The notes beneath the pieces were generated by a model that saw only the letters and a list, made by a program, of their open reading frames with translations, was not told the origin of the DNA and searched no databases. A program made the position numbers and the translations under genes. A stretch of 10,149 nucleotides of DNA from Planctomycetota bacterium (GTDB taxonomy: Bacteria; Planctomycetota; Phycisphaerae; WQYP01; JAJZKY01), in contig JAJZKY010000120.1 in NCBI GenBank assembly GCA_021803885.1, positions 1-10,149 on the forward strand. Reading direction: 5' to 3'. Of this stretch, positions 1 to 6,860 are shown piece by piece (position 1 is the first letter of the stretch; the number at the start of each line of letters is the position of its first letter).

Positions 1-18
1 CAGACCCGCGGGCGGGGT

Positions 19-57
19 ATGCGACATATCCGGTGGGATAAACCCACCGGCTCGCAT
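19..57. repeat. Two-tier hairpin (REP-like palindrome)
   Basis: An 8-bp perfect inner stem (CCGGTGGG at 30-37 with CCCACCGG at 43-50, loop ATAAA) is enclosed by a 6-bp outer stem (ATGCGA at 19-24 with TCGCAT at 52-57), with a 5-versus-1 base internal bulge between them. No U-run follows on the minus strand and only a weak T/A-rich stretch follows on the plus strand, so a classical rho-independent terminator is not well supported. It lies over 400 bases downstream of the permease stop codon and could equally belong to a gene left of the window. A repetitive extragenic palindrome or RNA-stability hairpin is the most neutral reading. Confidence 0.55.
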
Positions 58-60
58 TTA

Positions 61-470
61 TTATCCCCTGTAACATGTAACCCGTAATCCCCCATCACCA
101 CCCTCCGTTACCTCCGCTACCTCTTTGTGAATACACGTTGTGTCTTTGTGCCTTTGTGATGAACATCCCCATCCGTTGTTTCCTCCGCGCCTCTGTGATC
201 TCTGTGATCTCTGTGGCTAAATTATCTTGTGAAACCGTCGTCCCCAATCGCAAAAGCTTTTTACCATGACCATTGCCACAGAGGACACAACGTTGGGATG
301 GAATTTCACAATGAGGCAACGGAGGAAAAAGAGGTTTATAGAGGGGTTATCCATACGCCGTTCCCTCCGCTACCTCTTTGTGAGTCCCCACGTCACTTCT
401 TGGCGTTCCATCGTCGTGTCTTGGTGCCTTTGTGGTGAATGTATTTCTCTGTGAACTCTGTGGCGGTTGA
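61..470. repeat. Intergenic array of short degenerate phrases, left of the permease
   Basis: This gene-less stretch begins about 14 bases downstream of the permease stop codon. Read on the minus strand it consists of short purine-rich words: CACAGAG (three copies at 9-base period, 190-216), CACAAAGGCAC(A/C)AAGACAC, and CACAAAGAGGTAGCGGAGG. A 20-base word is repeated exactly at 111-130 and 364-383. A 24-base word is repeated with two mismatches at 140-163 and 416-439, so a larger module of about 250-275 bases has been duplicated and has diverged. Similar words also occur on the plus strand in the middle (about 274-335), so the module partly folds back on itself. Short ORFs across it have no coding character. 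I know such phrases from intergenic DNA of environmental bacteria but know of no established function. Confidence 0.7.
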
Positions 471-484
471 ACCGGGCTGCCGAG

Positions 485-1456
485 TTAAATTACGTCGGCA
501 AAGCGGCTTTCCATCTGTTTGAACAACACCAGGCCGATGATGAATACCAGCACCGAACATACGGCACTCCATGCTACTGCGCCAATGGCGAGATTACTTC
601 CGCCCACCAGTGCCCAGCGGAATGTGGAAAGAATGCCGATGAGCGGATTGGCGCAGTAATACGGATATACCCACATCATATGGAAATGTTCCAGTTTCAG
701 TTTTACCCAGGAGAGCGGAAAGATCACCGTGCTGGCGTACATGAGCATCTGCATGAAAACCGGCAGAATGTACTGGATGTCGCGGTAACTTACGGCCAGG
801 GCCGAACAGATCATGCCGATGCCGAGGCCGAAGAGAATGGGAATCAGCATAAAAAACGGCAGCAGCAGAGCATGGGGAAACGGATTAAGGTGATAGATTA
901 AAAGCAGGATCGCCATGACACCGCAGGAACAGGCGAAATCCACCAGAACCGAAACACTGGACGCCAGCGGCAGGATAATACGCGGGAAGTAAACCTTGGA
1001 AACCAGGTTGGCGTTAGAGACCATGACGGTGCTGGAGCGGGTGACGATATTGGCAAACAGGTTCCAGCCCAGCATGGCGGCGAATGTCAGCGCGGGGTAG
1101 GGCGCTTTTTCAGTTTTGTTCATGCCGGCGAGAATGCCGATGGCGGTGAAGATCATGGTAGCCAGCAGGGGCTGGAGCACCACCCAGGCGATGCCCAGGA
1201 AAGTCTGTTTATAACGAAGCTTGAGATCGCGGCCAGCGAGGCTGAACAGGAGATCACGGAAGTACCACACTTCCGCGAGATCTACCAGATGCCATGCCGA
1301 TCCGGGCCGCAAAACCAGGTGCGGCACAGGCGATGGCGGGCTTTCAGCCGAGGGGCTATGACCGCTGATTAAAGTATCAGCCATCTCCGAGTTGGCCGCA
1401 CTTACCGGCGGGTTCACCGGAACAACATCTGTTTTTTGATAAACGGATTCAGACAT
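485..1456 (-). CDS. ABC-2 type polysaccharide/polyol-phosphate export permease (Wzm/TagG/KpsM-like)
   Basis: This is a 323-aa inner-membrane permease subunit of an ABC exporter that would move a lipid-linked glycan across the cytoplasmic membrane. After a Pro/Ser-rich cytoplasmic N-terminal extension of about 55 residues comes the family signature: the W-x-LVDLAEVWYFRDLL helix, then RDLKLRYKQTFLG-AW at about 76-91. About six hydrophobic segments follow (roughly 86-110, 120-138, 163-188, 196-218, 227-248, 288-312), with YFPR at 156-159 and an NP at 271-272. The ATG has AAGG nine bases upstream; an internal Met25 with adjacent GGAG is possible but worse spaced. The gene is separated by 452 bases from the TPR gene upstream and has no ATPase (Wzt/TagH) gene directly downstream within the window, so its nucleotide-binding partner must be encoded elsewhere. 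The family call is solid; the exported polymer is unknown. Confidence 0.9.
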   Translation of the reverse strand: MSESVYQKTDVVPVNPPVSAANSEMADTLISGHSPSAESPPSPVPHLVLRPGSAWHLVDLAEVWYFRDLLFSLAGRDLKLRYKQTFLGIAWVVLQPLLATMIFTAIGILAGMNKTEKAPYPALTFAAMLGWNLFANIVTRSSTVMVSNANLVSKVYFPRIILPLASSVSVLVDFACSCGVMAILLLIYHLNPFPHALLLPFFMLIPILFGLGIGMICSALAVSYRDIQYILPVFMQMLMYASTVIFPLSWVKLKLEHFHMMWVYPYYCANPLIGILSTFRWALVGGSNLAIGAVAWSAVCSVLVFIIGLVLFKQMESRFADVI

Positions 1457-1528
1457 GGTTTAAAACCTTGAATCTGGAATGACGAAGGAAAAGATTTACC
1501 ACGACGACACGATGACACATTACGATAA

Positions 1529-1560
1529 ATTCACAGGGCGGTAGCGGAGGTAACCGGAGG
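1529..1560 (+). repeat. Right arm of an inverted phrase pair flanking the permease gene
   Basis: The sequence ATTCACA, four variable bases, GGTAGCGGAGGTAAC, then (C)GGAGG at 1529-1560 is matched in inverse orientation at 102-132. The left copy differs only in the four-base spacer (AAGA versus GGGC) and in lacking one C. A third, partial copy lies at about 357-383 in the same orientation as the left arm. The arms enclose the entire permease gene plus its downstream array. There is no transposase and no obvious target duplication, so these may simply be members of the dispersed phrase family. Confidence 0.6.
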
Positions 1561-1567
1561 ACTAAGA

Positions 1568-1594
1568 AACAACGAACAACGAACAACGAACAAC
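1568..1594 (+). repeat. 7-base tandem repeat, AACAACG, almost four copies
   Basis: AACAACG occurs at 1568-1574, 1575-1581 and 1582-1588, followed by AACAAC at 1589-1594. The repeat is perfect over 27 bases and lies within the intergenic array. Its period is not a multiple of three and it is outside any gene, so copy-number change could only alter spacing or transcription. Confidence 0.85.
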
Positions 1595-1614
1595 AAAGAA
1601 CGGGAGGGATGATC

Positions 1615-1641
1615 CACAGATTACGCAGATTTCACAGATTA
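1615..1641 (+). repeat. 9-base tandem repeat of CACAGATTA type
   Basis: Three consecutive 9-base units are seen: CACAGATTA (1615-1623), CGCAGATTT (1624-1632) and CACAGATTA (1633-1641). The period equals that of the CACAGAGAT triple at 190-216 on the other side of the permease, which suggests a common origin or shared periodicity. Confidence 0.75.
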
Positions 1642-1651
1642 CGGGTTTAGC

Positions 1652-1669
1652 GGGCCAGCCTGCTGGCCC
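1652..1669. repeat. Perfect GC-rich palindrome in the intergenic gap
   Basis: GGGCCAGC (1652-1659), a 2-base centre (CT), and GCTGGCCC (1662-1669) form an 8-bp perfect inverted repeat, effectively a 7-bp stem with a 4-base loop. No T-run follows on either strand, so a rho-independent terminator is not supported. It lies 240 bases downstream of the TPR gene's stop codon. Confidence 0.6.
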
Positions 1670-1908
1670 TGTAACGGCTGGAGACAGTGAGAACCTTGTC
1701 CTCTGTAACCTGGAATCATGGACGATGGGGAGATTTAACACAACGACATAACGACGAATGTCGCTGATAACACGGACAATATCTGCGGGTGTCGCAACCG
1801 TGTTGCACTGCCAGGAGCAATGCCGTCCGAATCTCTGTTTCCAGCAGGCCTATGCGAATTTTCCCGATCACGTCCCATGCCGCCATTGTTTTGTTGCCGC
1901 AAAAATAT

Positions 1909-4900
1909 TCACTTTAGCCGCCGCAGCAAGGCTTGGTAATGCTGACGGGTGCCGGCCGGCACTTGTGCGGAATTTACGGTCTGGGGGACGATTTTTCTAA
2001 ATACATCGGAGGCCCGTTTCATGTCCCCGGCGCGAACTAGAATGCGTACCAGATCGATCTTCCATTCCACTGCAGCAGGTTCCAGATTAATTGCCGACTG
2101 GATCGATTTTAACGCGGCTTTCATATCTCCAATGCGCGACTGTACCAAAGCCAGTGTATCCCAATAAGCGGCGACAGCTGGCTTAGCTTTTACCGCCGCC
2201 TGGGCCAGAGACAAGGCTTCAGTCAAGTCCGGATGCGTTTCCCGCACCAATAACATGGCCAGATTGTTTTGCGCCATTGGCAGATGGGCATTGAGTTTCA
2301 AGGCGTTCTGATAATTGGCAATCGCGGGAACTGTTTCGCCGGCGGATAACTGTACGGTGGCCAACTCCGAAAGCACTGTGGAGCGTTGCAATGCGGACAG
2401 CGTTTGGGTATTCAGCAAGTTGACCAGCTGCGTTGCAGCCAGATGAAGATATGCGTTGTTGCCAACACGCTGGCCCAAAGTCCACCAGCCTTGCGCAATT
2501 TGCAATTTTTCAGCCGTCGCCGTGGCGGACGTGGCGGCGGCAACCCGATGGAGCCACAGCGCGGCGGTGGCGGCCGGTAATTCGTGTCCGGCAATATCGA
2601 CAGCAAATTGCCGCCAATTGGGGTATTGCGCTATCAGAGGCAGCAGCACCGCTTTAAGTTCAACCAGGTTATGCAGAGCAATTTGCGATTGCAGGTAGGC
2701 GGCAATGATGCCGGGATCATGGGAGGGGTCTTTCAGCGCCGCGGCCATATAAGGCCGCAGAGTGCGTACGGCCGCCTCCGGCTCAGAAAGATTCAAATAA
2801 GCCACAGCTTCCAGAACTTTAGCGGAGGTGGAATACGTCGGGCTGCGTTTGGCCCAGCTTTGCGTAGCGCTTAGAGCCTGCGACCAATGGTGCGCGGCGG
2901 CAAAGGCCACGGCGGCAAGCCGGGCGGGGGTAACGGCAGCGGGGAACATTCGCACCGCACCAAGTGCAACAATAGCGCCCTGGTCGGGATGGCCTGCAGT
3001 AATCAGAAATTGAGCGGCGGCATTTTGTAAGGCAGCAAAATGCGGATGTTGCCGGGCCAGGCCCGCCAGCTGTGCCGCAAAATTCGCCAGTTTGGGTTTG
3101 GCGGCCACCGCAGAGCCAACAATTTGCACCACACTCTGGGCACCGGCCAGCGGTGGAGTGGAAAGCAATGACATCGCCAGTGGGCGAAGAAGGGCGTTGT
3201 GAAGTAACGGGTTTATCGTGCCAAGATTATTTTGGATAAACTCCAGCGTTTTATCATCCGGTAGCGCGGCTGCGGCGGAGCGGACGGTTTTTTTGACGGC
3301 CTGTACATTCCCCAGGCGCATTTCCAAAGCCAGCAGGCGATACCAGATCATCTGAACTTTGGGTGCAGAGGCGGCAGCGGCCTGGTAAGCGGCAAGGGCC
3401 TTTTTCGCATTACCGGCATTAGCATAAAAATCGCCATAAATAATATTTATAACGCCTGCGGAAAGCTGCAGGCTTTTAAGTCCGGAGAGAATTTGCAACG
3501 CTTTGGCGGTTTGCCCCTGCCGCGCATAAAACTCACTGGCGGCGGCAATGACCGCGGCGTTGGGTTTTTTCAGCAGCTGGCGATACAACCGTTGCGCGGA
3601 GATATTGCGACCCTCCCGCTGATACAATTGAGCCAGGATCAGATCATCACCGGGAGTGGATTTACCGGCACCTTGTGCACGGCGCAACAAGGCAATGGCT
3701 TTGTCGACCTGCCCATCGGCGACAAATAATGCCACGGCCTGGCGCTGTTGGGCAGGTGTAGCGGCGGTAGAATTGGCTACCTGTTGAAGATATTGGCGGG
3801 CGTGTTCGCTATCCCCTTCACTCTGGTATAATTGCGCAAGTTGCAAAGCCACGCCGGCATTTTGCGGCGCCAGAGCGGCGGCTACCCGAAGCTGGCTGAT
3901 GGCGTCAACCTTGTCGGAATTTTTCAGATCAATTTGTGCCAGCAATAAGTGCGGCAGCAGCACATCGGGCGAGGTGCGAATAGTCTGGTCCAGAAGTTTT
4001 AGCGCCGCCAGAAGGTCTTTTTTACCGGTGCTGTAATTAATCAGCCAGCCGGCTTTGGCCATTTTCCACGAGAATCCATTTTTGCCGATAATGGATTGCA
4101 GACGAACAAAGGTATTTAGAATGAAATGACGATCGGTTTGCAGGCTCGGCACGGACAGCGCCAGCCACTGGGCATGGGCGTTATCCGCATTCGCCGCCGC
4201 CGCTATTTTCCAGGCTTTTGCGGCAGCGGCATTTTGGGTGGCGGCAAAATACTCTGCCATGGCCAAATCCCATTCCGGAGCATAAGCGCCGGAAGTTTGG
4301 CGGTGTGATTGTAAAAAGTCCAGAGCCTTTTGAGGCTCTTTAGCCTGCAGATATCGTCCGGCATACGCCAGAGCCAGGCGCGGACGCAGGCCATAAAGTT
4401 TTTGGATCGCCGCCAGAATAGTTTGTCCCAGGCCTAATTTATTTTGCCGGTTCAGAGCATAAAGATTCAGGAGTGTGGAGAACCGGCGTGGAGGATGGGC
4501 AGAAAGCTCAGCGGTAATAAGGCGTTGCGCCGCAGTGATTTGTTTTAAGACCACCAGACCACGAATTTGCTCCGCCAGGAGAATCGGTTTTCCGGGAAAT
4601 TGGTGTTCTAAACGAACAATAGATTTAAGAAGTGCTTCCACCCGGTCGGGCTGGTTGATGGGCGTAGTAATGGCCCGCAGACGGATGCGGTTTATATGTA
4701 CCTGCCGATCATCAGGAGCCAGCGTGGTGGCGCGTTTTATAAGCACATTAGCGGCCTGCAGGTGTCCGGTCCGGGCTAAGACCATCGCCAGATTTAACAA
4801 TGGCTCCGGCCAGGTGGGAGCCAGGCGCGCGGCCATTTTCCATTCGATCAGCGCAAGTTCCGTTTCGCCCACGTGTTGATATCCGTCGGCCAGCAGATCA

Positions 4901-6063
4901 ACAAAATAGGGTTGGCCGGGAAACGTAGCAACGGCCGTGCGGAGCACTTTCATCCGCGTTAAATCCGACACCTTTGGATGCAACCGCAAATTCAAAACCG
5001 CGTTCCATTGTCCAGCCACCGGCGATTTAATTGATTTCAGCACTTTAAGAATCTGTGCCGCACGGTGCGAATGGCCCAGGCGAATGAGCGAACGGGCACG
5101 ATACGCCAAAAGCAGCGGATGAACCAGGGACTTGGTAGCGGTAAGTTGCAGCACCTGGTTGTCATGCCCCTGCTGATAAAGGCGATCACACAGGGCTTCC
5201 AAAATTGGAACGGCGGCGCCTCGATGCACAGCCTGTTCCAGCACCAGCGTAGCTGGGGTATATAGTTGCAGTGAATCGAGCTGCCGGGTCAGGGGGAGAA
5301 TCAGGCTGGGATATTGCGTGATATTGACATTCGCAGCCGCCTGCAGCGCGAGGCTTTTGGCTCGCTGCGGGTGTTGGGTCAAAGTGGCGGCGGCACTGGT
5401 AAGCACCTGATAAACCGGATCGGCGGGCGCTTTATTGAGGAATTGTTCTGCCCAGCTGGTCAGCGTGGCCGCCGGCAATTGCTGCTGATAGAGCATATCC
5501 AAAGCCAGTAAACCGTTCTGGATACGGGTGGGTGCCAATTGGAAAGCTTTTCCGGCGGCAGCGAAGGCGCGCTTAAATTTTCTTAACCGTCCATAGGCCA
5601 GAGATTCAGATTCCAGCGCCGGCAAGTTATTGGGATTTTTAGTTAGCATCCGCCGGGCCAGCGTAACACATTCCACATTGTAATTCAGTTCGGCCAGTAA
5701 TTTCACGAGCTTCTGCTGATAGTAGAGATCGTCAGGCTTTTGATAAAGAATCTGCTTAAGGACCGAGGCGGCCTGATAAAGATTTCTGCCACCCGGCAGC
5801 GGCACTTTCATGCTGGCGGCGGCGTAACCTTCCAGAGAGGGCAGGTCGGTGGGGTCTTGCCCCAGAAAAGCGCCCAGATCATTAAGCGCCAATTCATATT
5901 TTTTCGCTTTTACCGCCGCCAGCCCCTGGGCGCGGAGCTGCAGGAAGTGTTCATGAATACGATGTTTGCGATACATCACCACCGCTCCACCCAGCAGAAT
6001 CAAGACCAGGAAGCCAACGGCGAGTATCAACAGGCGGCGTTTCATCCGTTGTCGTGAATTCAT
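1909..6063 (-). CDS. Very large membrane-anchored TPR-repeat protein, probable polysaccharide-assembly scaffold
   Basis: The product is 1384 aa. Residues 1-10 are basic and residues 11-30 form one hydrophobic segment without a lipobox cysteine, so it reads as a signal anchor with the bulk in the periplasm. Almost everything after residue 40 is helical, Ala/Leu/Gln-rich TPR-like repeats. Clear units occur near the N-terminus (for example AVKAKKYELALNDL and the ALESESLAYGRLRKFKRAF region) and at the C-terminus (AIANYQNALKLN, AAYWDTLALVQSRIGDMKAA). No enzymatic domain or C-terminal sorting signal is visible. PrsT-type TPR proteins of exosortase loci and the TPR scaffolds of exopolysaccharide secretion are the nearest functional analogues, but those are usually shorter and PrsT is a lipoprotein. 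The ATG overlaps the upstream stop as ATGA and has GAGGAG six bases upstream, so the start is well supported. Confidence 0.85.
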   Translation of the reverse strand: MNSRQRMKRRLLILAVGFLVLILLGGAVVMYRKHRIHEHFLQLRAQGLAAVKAKKYELALNDLGAFLGQDPTDLPSLEGYAAASMKVPLPGGRNLYQAASVLKQILYQKPDDLYYQQKLVKLLAELNYNVECVTLARRMLTKNPNNLPALESESLAYGRLRKFKRAFAAAGKAFQLAPTRIQNGLLALDMLYQQQLPAATLTSWAEQFLNKAPADPVYQVLTSAAATLTQHPQRAKSLALQAAANVNITQYPSLILPLTRQLDSLQLYTPATLVLEQAVHRGAAVPILEALCDRLYQQGHDNQVLQLTATKSLVHPLLLAYRARSLIRLGHSHRAAQILKVLKSIKSPVAGQWNAVLNLRLHPKVSDLTRMKVLRTAVATFPGQPYFVDLLADGYQHVGETELALIEWKMAARLAPTWPEPLLNLAMVLARTGHLQAANVLIKRATTLAPDDRQVHINRIRLRAITTPINQPDRVEALLKSIVRLEHQFPGKPILLAEQIRGLVVLKQITAAQRLITAELSAHPPRRFSTLLNLYALNRQNKLGLGQTILAAIQKLYGLRPRLALAYAGRYLQAKEPQKALDFLQSHRQTSGAYAPEWDLAMAEYFAATQNAAAAKAWKIAAAANADNAHAQWLALSVPSLQTDRHFILNTFVRLQSIIGKNGFSWKMAKAGWLINYSTGKKDLLAALKLLDQTIRTSPDVLLPHLLLAQIDLKNSDKVDAISQLRVAAALAPQNAGVALQLAQLYQSEGDSEHARQYLQQVANSTAATPAQQRQAVALFVADGQVDKAIALLRRAQGAGKSTPGDDLILAQLYQREGRNISAQRLYRQLLKKPNAAVIAAASEFYARQGQTAKALQILSGLKSLQLSAGVINIIYGDFYANAGNAKKALAAYQAAAASAPKVQMIWYRLLALEMRLGNVQAVKKTVRSAAAALPDDKTLEFIQNNLGTINPLLHNALLRPLAMSLLSTPPLAGAQSVVQIVGSAVAAKPKLANFAAQLAGLARQHPHFAALQNAAAQFLITAGHPDQGAIVALGAVRMFPAAVTPARLAAVAFAAAHHWSQALSATQSWAKRSPTYSTSAKVLEAVAYLNLSEPEAAVRTLRPYMAAALKDPSHDPGIIAAYLQSQIALHNLVELKAVLLPLIAQYPNWRQFAVDIAGHELPAATAALWLHRVAAATSATATAEKLQIAQGWWTLGQRVGNNAYLHLAATQLVNLLNTQTLSALQRSTVLSELATVQLSAGETVPAIANYQNALKLNAHLPMAQNNLAMLLVRETHPDLTEALSLAQAAVKAKPAVAAYWDTLALVQSRIGDMKAALKSIQSAINLEPAAVEWKIDLVRILVRAGDMKRASDVFRKIVPQTVNSAQVPAGTRQHYQALLRRLK

Positions 6064-6860
6064 AATTTTCTCCTCATTATGGGAACCGCAGCCATGGAAG
6101 CCGGTGATGCATCGGGTAATATACAGCTATTGGGATCCGCCCCGGCGGCGACGTTACCACGGCCAATCCAGAGAGGCCGTGTATGAATATTAAGCGTAGA
6201 CATATCAAAACCTGTAAGGCCACGTACACGATACGCCAAACGGGTAATACTGGGAATAGCCGCTTCCGGATCAGACCAATCCCGTGTCAACGCCTGAAGA
6301 TATTCCAGTGCCTGGCGACCATGATCCGCATACGCCAGCCCTGGAACTTTGAGTGAAGCATAATCGGGATACCGCCGACGGAGGCTCATCCATTGATTTT
6401 CCACAGTACTGATGGTCCGCCAGAATTCCGCAATAGGTCGATGTGTGGTCAGGGCCAGACGTGCGGCAGGTGCAACTGTTGATGAATAATGATGAACCAT
6501 CAGCTTTTCCGGAGGTACTTGTGTTGGGTCATGGGGCGTTGAGCGTGGGAGCTTCTTTTCAGCCGCGGAGTGATGCCGTGGCGGTGGATTCAAGCCAATG
6601 AGGTACATAGCCCGTGGCATCCAGAACAAGCGATCCAGAACGTAACGCAGGTGCAAGCGGAACAAGCGTCCTGGTGAAATAAGCAAAAACACGCGGGCTT
6701 CGGGAGACAGCGGGGCAGTGGAACCGGATCGCACGATCGCAACTTCTCTGGAGAGCCAAAATAAATCATGCAATGCAGACGGGGAATATCCCCATACCGT
6801 CAACGCGTCGGCCGAGGTATTGGCATGACTATCCATATCCGATTCCGCGGGAGGTATCAT
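6060..6860 (-). CDS. Unrecognised 266-aa protein between the chain-length kinase and the TPR protein
   Basis: I do not recognise this family. The protein has a short acidic/Ser-rich N-terminus, a segment with aromatic and hydrophobic residues (about 30-90, including LHDLFWLSREVAIVRSG and a mixed Arg/Leu/Phe stretch), a Pro/His-rich linker (about 91-122), a helical, basic and aromatic region (about 140-215, with WMSLRRRYPDY and LEYLQALTRDW), and a Pro/Ala-rich tail. There is no signal peptide or clean transmembrane helix, so it is probably cytoplasmic or peripheral. It starts in an ATGA overlap with the kinase stop, with GAGGA close upstream, and ends in an ATGA overlap with the TPR gene. That tight coupling implies that its product is needed together with both neighbours. 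A second ATG at codon 9 (6836) is an alternative start. An adaptor role is only an inference. Confidence 0.8.
   Translation of the reverse strand: MIPPAESDMDSHANTSADALTVWGYSPSALHDLFWLSREVAIVRSGSTAPLSPEARVFLLISPGRLFRLHLRYVLDRLFWMPRAMYLIGLNPPPRHHSAAEKKLPRSTPHDPTQVPPEKLMVHHYSSTVAPAARLALTTHRPIAEFWRTISTVENQWMSLRRRYPDYASLKVPGLAYADHGRQALEYLQALTRDWSDPEAAIPSITRLAYRVRGLTGFDMSTLNIHTRPLWIGRGNVAAGADPNSCILPDASPASMAAVPIMRRKL
6064..6075 (-). promoter_or_regulatory. Ribosome binding site of the TPR gene
   Basis: GAGGAG (6070-6075) lies six bases upstream of the ATG at 6061-6063, inside the last codons of the preceding gene. It fixes the TPR start at the ATGA overlap rather than at the internal Met7. Confidence 0.75.

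Larger units (their letters stand above)
1457..1908. repeat. Intergenic array of short degenerate phrases, right of the permease
   Basis: This 452-base gap between the TPR gene and the permease contains no credible gene. From 1491 to about 1760 it is built from phrase-like words read on the plus strand: AGATTTA followed by CACGACGACA-type words at 1492-1518 and again, about 20 of 27 bases alike, at 1731-1757; a GGTAGCGGAGGTAAC phrase at 1540-1554; a 7-base tandem repeat; a 9-base tandem repeat; and a GC-rich hairpin. From about 1761 to 1908 I see no repeat, terminator or gene. The permease promoter should lie somewhere in this gap if the permease is not read through from the operon, but I cannot identify convincing -35/-10 boxes. 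Confidence 0.65.

Noticed and set aside
95..454. Several short open frames in the left intergenic array
   Set aside because: Their translations simply read the CACAGAG/CGGAGG-type phrases in different frames; none has coding character.
1..484. CRISPR array
   Set aside because: The repeats are degenerate, of varying length and orientation, without uniform spacers or cas genes.
467..901. 144-aa plus-strand open frame
   Set aside because: It lies antisense inside the permease gene, whose minus-strand translation has a full family signature; the plus-strand product is low-complexity, His/Glu/Gln-rich and looks like a shadow.
1652..1669. Rho-independent terminator for the TPR operon
   Set aside because: The stem is good but no T-run follows on either strand and it is 240 bases from the stop codon.
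1758..2000. 80-aa plus-strand open frame partly in the intergenic gap
   Set aside because: It overlaps the 3' end of the TPR gene in antisense, has no good ribosome site and no recognisable sequence.
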